In this document: piece by piece, positions 1 through 8,344 of the stretch
Layout: each line of letters begins with the position of its first letter
Numbering within the stretch: position 1 is the first letter of the stretch
Assembly: GCA_025360125.1 (NCBI GenBank)
Contig: JANYCU010000023.1
Span: forward strand, 1 to 61,583
DNA: 61,583 nt
Origin: Armatimonadota bacterium
Lineage (GTDB): Bacteria; Armatimonadota; Fimbriimonadia; Fimbriimonadales; Fimbriimonadaceae
Direction: 5' to 3'
The notes under the pieces: generated by a model
Databases searched by the model: none
What the model was told of the DNA's origin: nothing
Seen by the model: the letters and a program-made list of their open reading frames with translations, nothing else
Made by a program: the position numbers and the translations under genes

Positions 1-1
1 G

Positions 2-133
2 CTCGAAGTAGACCTCCAAGAATGGCTCGTACACTACAATACGAAAAGAGCCCACCTAGGATACAGAAACCTTGGAAGGACACCCTACCAAACGGTTTTA
101 ATGTATCTTGAAACTGACATACAAGAAGCTTGA
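2..133 (+). CDS. IS481-like transposase, C-terminal fragment (5' cut by window edge)
   Basis: An open frame enters from the window edge and ends at TGA 131-133, giving 43 residues. It reads LEVDLQEWLVHYNTKRAHLG and then YRNLGRTPYQTV, the classic end of a DDE/rve integrase-core transposase: a WL-x-YN-x-R-x-H-x-G motif followed by G-R-x-P. The H-x-GYRN-x-GR-x-P wording is closest to IS481-type enzymes (family knowledge), but an IS3-group enzyme cannot be excluded from so short a piece. The catalytic D-D-E residues lie outside the window. The IS terminus should fall shortly after the stop, perhaps at the ...TGTACA around 134-140, which is inference. The frame is intact up to its stop. Confidence 0.8.
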   Translation, partial: LEVDLQEWLVHYNTKRAHLGYRNLGRTPYQTVLMYLETDIQEA

Positions 134-355
134 CTGTACAGGATCAGATATCTGCTGACGCTGACCGCCCATATTTGGTTGACCAGTCTGAACGTACTCC
201 TCAGTCGCCAACTTTACTGCTCTCGTAACAGTAGTTGTGTAAGAAATCGGTTGAGAACCTCCGAGTTGACTAAAAGCTATGGCCGAGAATAGAAGGGCTG
301 TTGCAGATCCGATAAATCGACATCGTATTCGAACGTGGAAAAGGCTGTCAATCAT
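98..355 (-). CDS. hypothetical short secreted protein, probably cut by the adjacent IS
   Basis: An 85-residue frame starts at ATG 355 (an in-frame upstream start exists at 415). It has a charged N-terminus (FHVRIRCRF) and a hydrophobic stretch (IGSATALLFSAIAFSQLGG) that could be a signal peptide, then a short Thr/Gln-rich tail. Its last residues are encoded by DNA that overlaps the end of the IS transposase on the other strand, so its natural C-terminus was probably replaced when the IS inserted. I do not recognise a family. It could also be a chance frame. Confidence 0.3.
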   Translation of the reverse strand: MIDSLFHVRIRCRFIGSATALLFSAIAFSQLGGSQPISYTTTVTRAVKLATEEYVQTGQPNMGGQRQQISDPVQSSFLYVSFKIH

Positions 356-415
356 ACCAATCCGATTGTACGGCAAAAAGTTCAGATTGTATAGGAGTAA
401 ATGAAAAAATATCAA

Positions 416-581
416 TATTCTGGAAATGTTTTGTAGATCAACTTATCTGAGGAGTGACGTTTTAAGCAAAAGCCCGATCCCTTTCCCATTTGAACGAAGA
501 CGATACTTCCGCACTATCTAGTGAGCCGATTGAGCCTAGAGAATTGAATATTCTTAATCCCTATCGCAACAAAACTTCAGC
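416..581. other. intergenic stretch, nothing recognised
   Basis: This is AT-rich DNA between the IS remnant with its short ORF and hspR. I see no repeat, hairpin with a T-run, or coding signal here. Confidence 0.4.
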
Positions 582-986
582 CTAGATCTGTTCCGACTTC
601 CGAACCTTAATGTTCGGAACAGGCAACAACGATTCGTCCTTCTTGAGCAAAATATTCCGATTCTCCATCATCGACGTGATTCTGGTTTCGGCTTCCTGAA
701 TGTATTCCCCAAGCTGGCGCTCCATATCGACTCGGGTTTCCTCCATCTCGTCCAGTAAGCGCAAAATAATCTCAACGCCCGCCAAATTGACCCCGAGTTC
801 CTGAGTCAACCGCTGAATTCGCCGAACCCGAAGAATATCAAATTCCGAATAGAGCCGGTTCTTCGCCCCAACTCGCGAAGGAATAACCAAGCCAATTCGC
901 TCATACTGCCGAAGCGTCTGAGGGTGAACCTGGCAGAGCTGGGCAGCAACACCAATCATGTATACAGGTTGATTTTCGTGTCTCAT
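582..986 (-). CDS. hspR: HspR-type MerR-family heat-shock repressor
   Basis: A 134-residue MerR-family regulator. The N-terminal winged helix (about residues 6-75) reads [20 protein letters not shown] followed by [10 protein letters not shown], the HspR signature, with [17 protein letters not shown] as the second part of the DNA-binding domain. A coiled-coil dimerisation helix (about residues 80-125) follows. HspR proteins repress dnaK/dnaJ/clpB operons through inverted HAIR sites and use DnaK as co-repressor (family knowledge). Here the gene overlaps the preceding cbpA by 4 bp (ATGA), so it is translationally coupled and co-transcribed. A HAIR-like site lies just upstream of the pair at 1906-1926, which supports autoregulation. 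Confidence 0.9.
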   Translation of the reverse strand: MRHENQPVYMIGVAAQLCQVHPQTLRQYERIGLVIPSRVGAKNRLYSEFDILRVRRIQRLTQELGVNLAGVEIILRLLDEMEETRVDMERQLGEYIQEAETRITSMMENRNILLKKDESLLPVPNIKVRKSEQI

Positions 987-1885
987 TTCGTCTCCAATTT
1001 GGCAAAGTTCTCAAGTAAGTCCTTCTGCTCCGAGGTCAACGTTTTTGGAACCAAGATTTTTAGCCGCGCGAGCAAGTCGCCTTTTCCATTGCCAAGTTTC
1101 GAGATGCCCTGGTTGGCTAACCGAAATACCTGACCCGATTGTGATCCTGCCGGAATCTTCATCGTGACATTTTTTCGAATCGTCGGGATCACAATTTCTC
1201 CGCCAAGGGCCGCAGTGGTAAATGACACAGGTACTTCAACCTCGAGGTTTTCACCAGAAACTTTGAACTGAGCGTGTTTTGCCCATCGAATGAGTACGTA
1301 CAGGTCTCCCGCCCGACCACCAACGCCTGCGTGACCTTTACTTGGAACTCGTAGTTTCTTTCCGTCGCCAATCCCAGCGGGAATCGTAACCGAAACCTTC
1401 TTGGTTGAAGGAACCGTTGAAACTTGCCCCCTCGACTGCTGCGCATCCATCGTCTGGTAAGTCAGAGTCCGAGTACAACCAGCATCGATTTCCTCCAGAG
1501 TCAATTCAATTTCGCGTTCAATGTCGCGGGGCTGAGAAGCCTCCATGTCTTGAATTCGAAATCCGCCTTGCTGCGTGCCACCGCCAAAAAATTGCTCGAA
1601 AATGGATCCAAATCCGCCCATGTGGGCTCCTCCGAAATCCGCGTCCGCACCTTGGAAATTCTTGGCTTGCTCCCAATTTTCGCCGTATTGGTCATAAAGC
1701 TTCCGCTTTTCGGAGTCTCCCAACACTTCGTAGGCCTCGCTGACCTGTTTAAACTTGGCTTCAGCCCCCTTGTCACCCGGATTCACGTCGGGGTGAAGCT
1801 TGCGCGCTAGCTTTCGATAAGCAGATTTGATCTCTTTTTCGTCTGCGCCTCGGGGAACACCGAGCAATTGGTAGAAGTCAGCCAT
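983..1885 (-). CDS. cbpA: CbpA/DnaJ-type J-domain co-chaperone
   Basis: About 300 residues. The N-terminal J domain (roughly residues 2-65) contains the HPD motif in [15 protein letters not shown] Gly/Phe-rich linker ([19 protein letters not shown]) follows, then the two beta-barrel C-terminal substrate-binding domains with the [15 protein letters not shown] and [15 protein letters not shown] repeats. The four CxxCxGxG zinc modules of true DnaJ are absent, so this is the class B / CbpA type. It presents substrates to DnaK, which is not encoded in this window. I chose ATG 1883-1885 ([10 protein letters not shown]) over an in-frame TTG nine bases upstream because J-domain proteins begin this way. 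It overlaps hspR by 4 bp and is the first gene of the operon. Confidence 0.92.
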   Translation of the reverse strand: MADFYQLLGVPRGADEKEIKSAYRKLARKLHPDVNPGDKGAEAKFKQVSEAYEVLGDSEKRKLYDQYGENWEQAKNFQGADADFGGAHMGGFGSIFEQFFGGGTQQGGFRIQDMEASQPRDIEREIELTLEEIDAGCTRTLTYQTMDAQQSRGQVSTVPSTKKVSVTIPAGIGDGKKLRVPSKGHAGVGGRAGDLYVLIRWAKHAQFKVSGENLEVEVPVSFTTAALGGEIVIPTIRKNVTMKIPAGSQSGQVFRLANQGISKLGNGKGDLLARLKILVPKTLTSEQKDLLENFAKLETK

Positions 1886-1905
1886 GATAGTCAAACGCTC
1901 AATTA

Positions 1906-1926
1906 CATGAGTATATTACGCTCAAG
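1906..1926 (-). promoter_or_regulatory. HAIR-like HspR operator upstream of cbpA-hspR
   Basis: On the minus strand this reads CTTGAGC, seven bases, then ACTCATG. The HAIR consensus known from actinobacterial HspR is CTTGAGT-N7-ACTCAAG, so 12 of 14 half-site bases agree with exact spacing. A further partial half-site (ATTGAGC on the minus strand) follows immediately. It lies 21 bp upstream of the cbpA start codon, where a repressor would block transcription of the operon that encodes HspR itself. Confidence 0.7.
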
Positions 1927-2085
1927 GTGCATAATTGGTTTCAACCTTCAAATCAAAAGCAAAATCTCTGAAGGTATATGAATCTTGTATGAGCATCGGA
2001 GAATCTAAGTTCAACGTTAGGTCTCTGGCATGAAAGTCACTAATTTGTACCAAGAAAATGGTCATGATTTGCCAACAATTGAAAG

Positions 2086-2949
2086 GTGGACTTTCAAAGA
2101 CTATGTATGAAGCTTTCTCGGTCCGAATCGCTCCCGGTTCTACCTATTGCCGTATTAAACTTATTACGGCTGTTTGGGCAGGAGGACGTGTCGTCACGAG
2201 AGCTGGCAACGACAATTGGCGAGGACGCTGGGTTAGCCACCAAGATTTTGAAGGTCGCAAGTTCGCCACTTTTCGGATCGGGAACCTGCGAAAACATCAA
2301 TCGAGCAATTGGACTCATCGGTATCAATCGGATGAAGCAAATGGCGGTTACGCTCGGCTACGAGCAGTTCACTCAAGAAAAATCGCTCGCTCCCGCATTT
2401 GACAAGATGCTCTTCATGGAGCACTGCAAAGTGACCTCATCCGTCGCTCGTGAAATCATGGCCCTGATTAACCGATCAAAGCAAGACAACGCATACATGG
2501 CTGCTTTGATTCATGATGTTGGATTCCTTGCGATGGAAAAGCACGCTCCGCACGAGTTGAATCAAGCAATATTGATTGCCCAAACCAGAAAGATTAGTAT
2601 TGTTGATGCAATGCAACAGGTCTGCCAATTCACTCATAAAGATGTAAATGTCAAATTGGCAAGCCTCTGGAAGCTCGCTCCTTATATTCAGGATGCGATT
2701 GCTAACCAAGAAACCCCAGAGGCATCAACCGTCGATCCTGAGATGTGCGCCGTTATTGCGGCCGCTATCGCGGTTGCCTATGAAATGGGGTACCCCCCGA
2801 TTAAGGGAGTCGAATCTGCGTTCACTTCAGAGAAATTCATGCCTCTTATTAACATCACGAACGATCAAATGAGTGAAGTCGTCGAAAGAGCCCGAGTGGA
2901 AATCGAAGAATCGAAAGCCCATTTGGGAACCTCGAAAAAAGCCGCATAG
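2086..2949 (+). CDS. HDOD-domain signalling protein
   Basis: 287 residues starting at GTG. The protein is one HDOD domain: an N-terminal helical half (SLPVLPIAVLNLLRLF, then LATTIGEDAGLATKILKVAS, the usual 'L..I..DP.L..kiLr.aNS' pattern) and a degenerate HD half with ALIHDVGFLAME. HDOD proteins are non-enzymatic HD relatives that act in two-component and second-messenger signalling (family knowledge). No second domain such as EAL, GGDEF or REC is present. It is a single transcription unit, convergent with the EF-G-like gene and separated from it by a hairpin at 2954-2977. The target process is unknown. Confidence 0.85.
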   Translation: MDFQRLCMKLSRSESLPVLPIAVLNLLRLFGQEDVSSRELATTIGEDAGLATKILKVASSPLFGSGTCENINRAIGLIGINRMKQMAVTLGYEQFTQEKSLAPAFDKMLFMEHCKVTSSVAREIMALINRSKQDNAYMAALIHDVGFLAMEKHAPHELNQAILIAQTRKISIVDAMQQVCQFTHKDVNVKLASLWKLAPYIQDAIANQETPEASTVDPEMCAVIAAAIAVAYEMGYPPIKGVESAFTSEKFMPLINITNDQMSEVVERARVEIEESKAHLGTSKKAA

Positions 2950-2953
2950 AGTC

Positions 2954-2977
2954 CGGTCATCGACAATACGATGACCG
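2954..2977. terminator. hairpin between convergent HDOD and EF-G-like genes
   Basis: A perfect 9-bp stem (CGGTCATCG / CGATGACCG) with a 6-nt loop, four bases after the HDOD stop and 13 bases from the EF-G-like stop. A short TTTT follows at 2985-2988. The placement between two convergent stops fits a shared terminator; the T-tract is weak. Confidence 0.6.
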
Positions 2978-2990
2978 AACCCAATTTTCC

Positions 2991-5090
2991 CTAGTGATGA
3001 GCTTCGTGGTCAAGTCGCTGCTTTTCAAAAGCCGCAACCAGGGCCTGTTGCTCAGGGTAGGGAAGCTCGGCATAGTGAGCAAAGTGCTGCCTAAATCGAC
3101 CCCGACCCTTGGTAATAGACCTAAGGTCAAGCGCATACCGAGTCATATTCGCCATCGGAACCATTGCGCGGATGCGTGACTTTCCGTTGGAAACTTGATC
3201 CATGCCAAGCAATTGACCACGACGGCCATTGAGGTCGCCAACGACATCTCCAACTTGTTCGTCCGAAACATCGACCTCTACTTCAATGATTGGCTCAAGG
3301 ATCACCGGATCAGATGATTCCATCGCCGCCTTAATCGCAATGGCTCCCGCCATTTTGAACGCCATCTCGTTCGAGTCAACGTCGTGGTACGAACCGTCAA
3401 TAACCGTTACCTTGAAGTCCATTGCAGGGAACCCGGCAACGAATCCATGCTCCATCGTCTCACGAATGCCTTTCTCGATCGCGGGAATAAAGTTCTTCGG
3501 AATCGCACCGCCAACCACTTTGTTCTCAAAGACAAAGCCTTCACCCCGTCCCAAAGGTTCAAGTTCAATCCAGCAGTCGCCAAACTGACCCTTACCGCCC
3601 GACTGTCGCTTGTGGCGACCTTGGGCCTTCGATTTACCCCGAATGGTTTCTTTGTAAGGAACTCGCGCTTCCTCCAAGGTGACCGAAACACCAAACTTGG
3701 CTTTCAGCCGTTCGATCAGGGTATCCAAGTGGATATCGCCCATGCCTTCGATGATCTCTTGGTGAGCCGACGAATCTCGATACGCTCGGAAAGTCGGATC
3801 TTCGTCCATGAGTTTCTCCAAAGCAGTTGGAAGTTTGTCTTCGTCAGCCTTGGTTTTCGGTGAAATCGCAATCCGATATACCGGTTCGGGCATCTCAATT
3901 GGTGCGAGAAGCATCTTGCTCTTTGGACCAGCTAGGGTGTCCCCGGTATGAGTGTTGGTCAGCTTTGCTACCGCACAAATATCTCCCGGACCCACATGAG
4001 TAGCTGGCTCCTGCGTTTTTCCGTGAGGATAAAACAGGTTATGGAGCCGTTCGTCATTTTCCCTATTGACATTCGAAACCATGTCATCCACCCTAATCGC
4101 GCCGTTGAATACCCTCAGGTAGTTGATTTTTCCGACGAACGGATCAGCGGTTGTTTTAAAGCACAGAGACGACAGCGGTGCCTTTTCGTCATTGGCCGCC
4201 ACTGCTTCCGCACCGGACTTATGGACCGACATTCCGTTCGAATCTTTTGGCGCTTCAACCGGAGATGGAAGTTCTTTGATGATTCGATCAAGCAGGGTCG
4301 CTACTCCGATTCCACTCATGGCGGAACCGACGGTGAGCGGAACCACACGTCCTCGCTCGACCCCGACCAGCAAGCCGTGTTCAACTTCGTCCTCTGAAAG
4401 TTCCTCGCCATCTAAATATTTCAAGGCTAGCTCGTCATCGCCTTCGGCCGCTGCATCCATCATCTTTTCGCGTCGGTATTCGGCTTCTTCTTGGTATCCG
4501 CTGGGGATGTCTTCGATTTCGACGCCTCGGTCCTTGCCTTTATAAACTTTCATGCGAGGCAGGTCGAGGACGCCGGAAAATGCCGCTTGGTGACCAATTG
4601 GAATTTGAACGCCAACCACAGATCGACCATAGCGGGCATGTAATGTCTCAATCAATCCTTCGTAGTCCGCGTTGTCACGTTCAAGCTTGTTGACGAAAAT
4701 GCACCTCGCGAGGCCATATTGTTCGGCGATCTCCCAAGCAAGTTCGAAGCCCACATCTAAATCTCGTTTGGCTTCGCAGACCAGAATGAAACTTTCGACG
4801 GCTCGGGCTACGCAATGAAGCTCGCCGATGAAATCTGGATAGCCTGGCACATCAATGAGATTGATCTTGCAGCCGTGCCATTCGAGCGGCAAAACACTGG
4901 ATGACAGCGAGATTTTTCGCCTTATTTCCAATGGATCAAAGTCACTTTGGGTGTTGCCCGCCTCCACGGACCCGACCCGGTCGGTAGCATTCGCTGTGTA
5001 GAGCATATGCTCGATGAGCATGGTTTTTCCGCAACTGCCGTGGCCTACCACGGCGACGTTTCTGATGTTATCTGGTGAATATCGCTGCAC
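2991..5090 (-). CDS. elongation factor G paralogue (EF-G2 type)
   Basis: 699 residues, standard EF-G length, with all five domains. The GTPase domain has the P-loop GHGSCGKT (residues 16-23), DVPG (80-83) and NKLERD. Domain II, domain III, domain IV with KAQGRHKRQSGGKGQFGD, and domain V follow. Canonical EF-G has AHIDAGKT and RGITI in switch I; here these read GHGSCGKT and RRKISL, the pattern of the second, specialised EF-G seen in many phyla, so this is probably not the main translocase. It starts at GTG 5088-5090 with a strong AAGGAGG seven bases upstream. No ribosomal genes (rpsL, rpsG, tuf) are adjacent, which also argues for a paralogue. Confidence 0.88.
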   Translation of the reverse strand: MQRYSPDNIRNVAVVGHGSCGKTMLIEHMLYTANATDRVGSVEAGNTQSDFDPLEIRRKISLSSSVLPLEWHGCKINLIDVPGYPDFIGELHCVARAVESFILVCEAKRDLDVGFELAWEIAEQYGLARCIFVNKLERDNADYEGLIETLHARYGRSVVGVQIPIGHQAAFSGVLDLPRMKVYKGKDRGVEIEDIPSGYQEEAEYRREKMMDAAAEGDDELALKYLDGEELSEDEVEHGLLVGVERGRVVPLTVGSAMSGIGVATLLDRIIKELPSPVEAPKDSNGMSVHKSGAEAVAANDEKAPLSSLCFKTTADPFVGKINYLRVFNGAIRVDDMVSNVNRENDERLHNLFYPHGKTQEPATHVGPGDICAVAKLTNTHTGDTLAGPKSKMLLAPIEMPEPVYRIAISPKTKADEDKLPTALEKLMDEDPTFRAYRDSSAHQEIIEGMGDIHLDTLIERLKAKFGVSVTLEEARVPYKETIRGKSKAQGRHKRQSGGKGQFGDCWIELEPLGRGEGFVFENKVVGGAIPKNFIPAIEKGIRETMEHGFVAGFPAMDFKVTVIDGSYHDVDSNEMAFKMAGAIAIKAAMESSDPVILEPIIEVEVDVSDEQVGDVVGDLNGRRGQLLGMDQVSNGKSRIRAMVPMANMTRYALDLRSITKGRGRFRQHFAHYAELPYPEQQALVAAFEKQRLDHEAHH

Positions 5091-5480
5091 CTAAATTTCC
5101 TCCTTAGAACAAAGTTAGGCGGCGTCGAGACCGATGTTGCTCGGAGACGGCGTCGTCTATTTAGACAATACGCCAGTTGTTGTTTCAAGACAAGGAGTTT
5201 GTTAATTTTTGTCAGGAATTCTTATTCCAATGGCTTGTGTGGCCTTCGGCTTTCAGTTGAGCCAACAAACATTGTCGCGTGACTGCCATTCCGGAGGCCT
5301 GAAGGGCTGAAATGGCTCAGCCTAGTCTAAGAGCTTGCCGCCTCAGCGGCAAAAGGCTCGCAGGGCTGGGTTTGAATGAACGAAATTGAAAAGTCCGAGG
5401 AGCGAAGCGACCTTCGAAGGGCAAAACTTAATCATTCCATCTAAACTCTTGACCCTCGACCCAAGACTCCCAACCCTCAG
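5091..5480. other. 390-bp intergenic region with palindromes
   Basis: No gene is visible. It contains a perfect hairpin TTGCCGC-ctca-GCGGCAA at 5335-5352, flanked by GGCCTGAAGGGCTGAAATGG and GCAGGGCTGGG segments that look like a decayed repeat, and a GAGCGAAGCGAC motif near 5399 that resembles the 20-bp repeat at 6264. The right end (5430-5480) is C/T-rich low-complexity DNA next to the following gene's stop. Confidence 0.45.
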
Positions 5481-6068
5481 CTACTTGCCCAACGGAAACG
5501 ACTCGATCACCTTATACCCCACGCCCGACGTACTCGACGTGCTGATCAAAATCTCCAACTGAGCAATGTCCCAGGTTCCAAACGGCGGAGCCTCCGGCAT
5601 CTTCAACGCCCGTCCCAAAGAAACCCTTAACTGCTCGCTCTCGGTTTTGATCCGCCCCATAATCATATGGGGCTGAAACGGTCGGCCCTCTCGCGGTGGC
5701 GTGACTGGCTTCGTCAAAGCATCCAGTTTCGTCGCAATTTGAACGGCTGTATCCGCGCCTGGGCCCGTAAACTGCAACACCGCAAATCGTGGCTGAATCA
5801 TATTGGGCAGACCCGCAAATCGCTCGAGCGTGAGGCTAAAGGGCGCAAACTCCGACGCAACCTGAGCCACGAGCGGAACTAGCCGCGACATCGTCGCAAC
5901 CGATAATTCACCCGCCGTCACAAGGTTGAGCAAGTACTCCGAGGGCTGATTCCATCGCATGTCGAGAATTCCCGGCTTTCGTTTCAAAGTCAGAAGTGCC
6001 GCGTCGATAACGGGCAACAACTCTGGCGGTACCCGAACCCCAATAAACGTACGATTGATGACATCCAT
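5481..6068 (-). CDS. 2H phosphoesterase (ThpR-like) with degraded active-site motifs
   Basis: 195 residues from ATG 6068 (MDVINRTFIGVRVPPELL); earlier in-frame starts exist but the ThpR fold begins here. The layout matches RNA 2',3'-cyclic phosphodiesterase / 2'-5' RNA ligase: an N-terminal FIGVRVP strand and two HxTx-motif lobes. In the first motif the sequence is EYLLNLVTAG where the intact paralogue at 40835 has [10 protein letters not shown], so His and Thr are replaced by Leu and Asn. In the second motif PHMIMGR keeps His but has Ile for Thr. The catalytic pair is therefore broken and activity is doubtful. RNA or nucleotide binding may remain. It is divergent from ispG. Confidence 0.65.
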   Translation of the reverse strand: MDVINRTFIGVRVPPELLPVIDAALLTLKRKPGILDMRWNQPSEYLLNLVTAGELSVATMSRLVPLVAQVASEFAPFSLTLERFAGLPNMIQPRFAVLQFTGPGADTAVQIATKLDALTKPVTPPREGRPFQPHMIMGRIKTESEQLRVSLGRALKMPEAPPFGTWDIAQLEILISTSSTSGVGYKVIESFPLGK

Positions 6069-6213
6069 TTTCCTAGCCCCTATGAGTTCCAAACACAAAC
6101 TCATGTTCCTTTTACCTGACTTAGGCCCTAGTCGCAAGATCGGGGCCAAATCGTTTCAGTTGTTAGCTTTCAGCGACAGAGTTAGGGCAGTTCGCCACTT
6201 CCGCATAGAGAAT

Positions 6214-6233
6214 GCCTCTCTGGACAGAGAGGC
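6214..6233. other. perfect hairpin between divergent genes
   Basis: GCCTCTCT-ggac-AGAGAGGC is an 8-bp perfect stem with a 4-nt loop in the region between the thpR-like gene (leftward) and ispG (rightward). It has no T-run, so it is not a normal terminator. It could be a repeat remnant or a leader structure for ispG. Confidence 0.4.
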
Positions 6234-6263
6234 CGTTGACGGAGGTACGAGGGAAACGGGTGA

Positions 6264-6283
6264 GTCGATTGAGCGAAGCGAAT
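6264..6283 (+). repeat. 20-bp dispersed repeat, copy 1
   Basis: GTCGATTGAGCGAAGCGAAT is found here and again, identical over all 20 bases, at 14684-14703. Both copies lie in short intergenic gaps. A related GAGCGAAGCGA string lies near 5399. Confidence 0.7.
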
Positions 6284-6320
6284 GATCCACATTCGCTCAA
6301 CCTCCAAAAGGTATGTCAGA

Positions 6321-7604
6321 ATGAAGTTACTATCTATGAATCTTGACGTAACCTATCCGCGCCGTCAGACTTCACCTTGCCGCATCGGAAACATGACCAT
6401 CGGCAGCGGCCACCACATCCTCGTTCAGTCGATGATCACCGAGGAGACCCGCAACGTCGATGCGTGCGTCGAACAGATCATCGAACTCCATAAAATCGGC
6501 TGCGAACTCGTCCGGGTCACAACGCCAACCCTCGGCGAAGCCGAATGCCTCGAAGCCATCCGGGCAAAAGTCACCGAGCGCTACCAATACGTCCCCCTCA
6601 CCGCAGACGTCCACCACCAAGGCACCGACATCGCCGTCGAAGCTGCAAAGCATGTCGATGAAGTCCGTATCAATCCCGGCCTTTTCGTTTTCAAACGACA
6701 TGGCAGCCGCAAGAATGTCGACATGCGAGGCAGGGAAGGCGACGAAGTTGCCCTCCTCAGAGAAGAACTGGCTTATTCGGAAGCCGAACAAAAAATCGAA
6801 CTCCAAGCTATCGAGGACAGCCTCGTTCCGGTGCTAAATGCCTGCAAAAAGCACGACCGGGCGATGCGCATCGGCGTGAACCATGGTTCGCTTTCCGAAC
6901 GAGTTATGGTCACCTATGGCGACACACCAGCCGGAATGATTGAGAGTGCAATGGAGTACCTGCGGCTATGCGAAAAGCACGACTACCGAAATCTCAACAT
7001 TTCCTGCAAAGCCAGTCGAGTTCAAATCATGGTCGCGGCCAACCGCCTCATGGTTAAGCGAATGGACGAAGAGGGAATGGCCTACCCGATGCACCTAGGC
7101 GTGACCGAAGCGGGCGACGGCGACTACGCCAGAATCAAGAGCACCGCCGGAATCGCAACTCTCCTCATGGAAGGCATCGGCGACACCATCCGGGTCAGCC
7201 TCAGCGAGGACCCCAAGATGGAGATCCCGGTTTGCTACGATATCCTTCAATCCCTTGGCCTGAGAAAGACCAAAGTCGAATACATAGCCTGCCCAAGCTG
7301 TGGACGCACCAAATTTAACCTCCCAACCGTTCTCCGTGAAGTCCGCGATGCCACTAAGCACCTCGTCGGTCTCGATATCGCCGTAATGGGTTGCATCGTC
7401 AACGGTCCGGGCGAAATGGCCGACGCCAACTACGGCTATGTTGGCGCCGCGGGCGGCAAAATCACACTCTACCGGAGCAGGGAAGTCGTGAAGAACGGCA
7501 TCCCCCAAGAGCAAGGCGTCGAAGAACTGATCAAGCTCCTCAAGCAGGACAATATGTGGACTGAACCGAACACCGAAGCCAAAATCCCGCTCACTGCGCT
7601 ATAA
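6321..7604 (+). CDS. ispG: (E)-4-hydroxy-3-methylbut-2-enyl-diphosphate synthase, MEP pathway
   Basis: About 427 residues. IspG reduces methylerythritol cyclodiphosphate to HMBPP, the penultimate step of the MEP isoprenoid pathway, in the cytoplasm, using a [4Fe-4S] cluster. Visible signatures are the barrel start [35 protein letters not shown], and the cluster region with [12 protein letters not shown] and [19 protein letters not shown]. The start is uncertain: ATGs at 6282, 6321 and 6336 are all in frame; 6321 has an AAGG upstream, while 6336 sits closest to the conserved YPRR-x-T. The radC start follows the stop after 5 bp. No other MEP gene is nearby. Confidence 0.95.
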   Translation: MKLLSMNLDVTYPRRQTSPCRIGNMTIGSGHHILVQSMITEETRNVDACVEQIIELHKIGCELVRVTTPTLGEAECLEAIRAKVTERYQYVPLTADVHHQGTDIAVEAAKHVDEVRINPGLFVFKRHGSRKNVDMRGREGDEVALLREELAYSEAEQKIELQAIEDSLVPVLNACKKHDRAMRIGVNHGSLSERVMVTYGDTPAGMIESAMEYLRLCEKHDYRNLNISCKASRVQIMVAANRLMVKRMDEEGMAYPMHLGVTEAGDGDYARIKSTAGIATLLMEGIGDTIRVSLSEDPKMEIPVCYDILQSLGLRKTKVEYIACPSCGRTKFNLPTVLREVRDATKHLVGLDIAVMGCIVNGPGEMADANYGYVGAAGGKITLYRSREVVKNGIPQEQGVEELIKLLKQDNMWTEPNTEAKIPLTAL

Positions 7605-7609
7605 ATCTC

Positions 7610-8269
7610 ATGGCCTCTGAAACACTAACCGGGTTAAGAGCCAAGGGCCTCAAAGCGGCGATGCCAACCGAGCTTCTGGCTTATGCCGTCAGCAAAACCG
7701 ACGAAGACGTCGACCGCTGGGTCGCCGTTGCCCGAGAACTCCTTCTGGCGAGTCGAAAACTTCGCAAACTCGCTGACATGTCTCTCGAAGAATTCCAAAA
7801 GACCTTCGACCTGAAAAGGGAAGAGGCCGAGCGCCTCATGGCGATGTTCATCCTTGGTCAAAAGGTCGGAATCGTTGGCCGCGGCGAAACCGAAATCGAA
7901 CGAATCGACGGTCCGGAGGACGTTGCCGACCTGCTAGACGACCTCCGCCACGAGCGCCAAGAGCATTTCGTCGCCATCTATCTCGACGCCAAAAACGTCA
8001 TCCTGCGCATCAAAACCCTTCACATTGGCACCGCCAACGCCAGCATCGTTGGTCTCCGCGAAATCTTCCGAGAAGCCGTCCGAGAAGGTGCCGTCGGACT
8101 CATCGTCGCCCACAACCACCCCAGCGGTGACCCAGAACCCAGTGCCGAGGACATCGCCATCACCGCAAAAATCGTCGAAGCAGGGAAGTTACTCGACATC
8201 AAAGTCCAGGATCACGTTATCTTGGGCGAAAAACGCTTTGTGAGCCTCAACCGCCAGAAACTGATGTGA
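7610..8269 (+). CDS. radC: RadC/YicR family MPN (JAMM) domain protein
   Basis: 219 residues. The N-terminal half is helical with an HhH-like segment (residues 5-90). The C-terminal MPN domain carries the JAMM metal site: Glu118 (QEHF), then HNHPSGDPEPSAED with His168, His170 and Asp181. RadC proteins are widespread; the old link to DNA repair is not supported and the substrate is unknown (family knowledge). It is only 5 bp downstream of ispG, so probably co-transcribed, and is followed by a structured repeat. Nothing is odd in length or motifs. Confidence 0.9.
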   Translation: MASETLTGLRAKGLKAAMPTELLAYAVSKTDEDVDRWVAVARELLLASRKLRKLADMSLEEFQKTFDLKREEAERLMAMFILGQKVGIVGRGETEIERIDGPEDVADLLDDLRHERQEHFVAIYLDAKNVILRIKTLHIGTANASIVGLREIFREAVREGAVGLIVAHNHPSGDPEPSAEDIAITAKIVEAGKLLDIKVQDHVILGEKRFVSLNRQKLM

Positions 8270-8275
8270 TTTATA

Positions 8276-8325
8276 TGGAGTGCGTCGATTTATCGGCGCT
8301 TTGTCCTGCGAGACTTGTCTCGCTG
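8276..8325 (+). repeat. two-hairpin repeat (GGAGTGC / CTTTG boxes), copy 1
   Basis: TGGAGTGC is followed by a hairpin (GCGTCGAT-tt-ATCGGCGC, one mismatch), then CTTTG, CCT and a perfect hairpin GCGAGAC-tt-GTCTCGC (8308-8323). The same order of boxes and stems recurs at 9022-9071, and with different stem sequences on the opposite strand near 59000-59135. Copies 1 and 2 bracket the translin-like gene. Confidence 0.75.
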
Positions 8326-8344
8326 CATAAATAAATTGGCGTGT

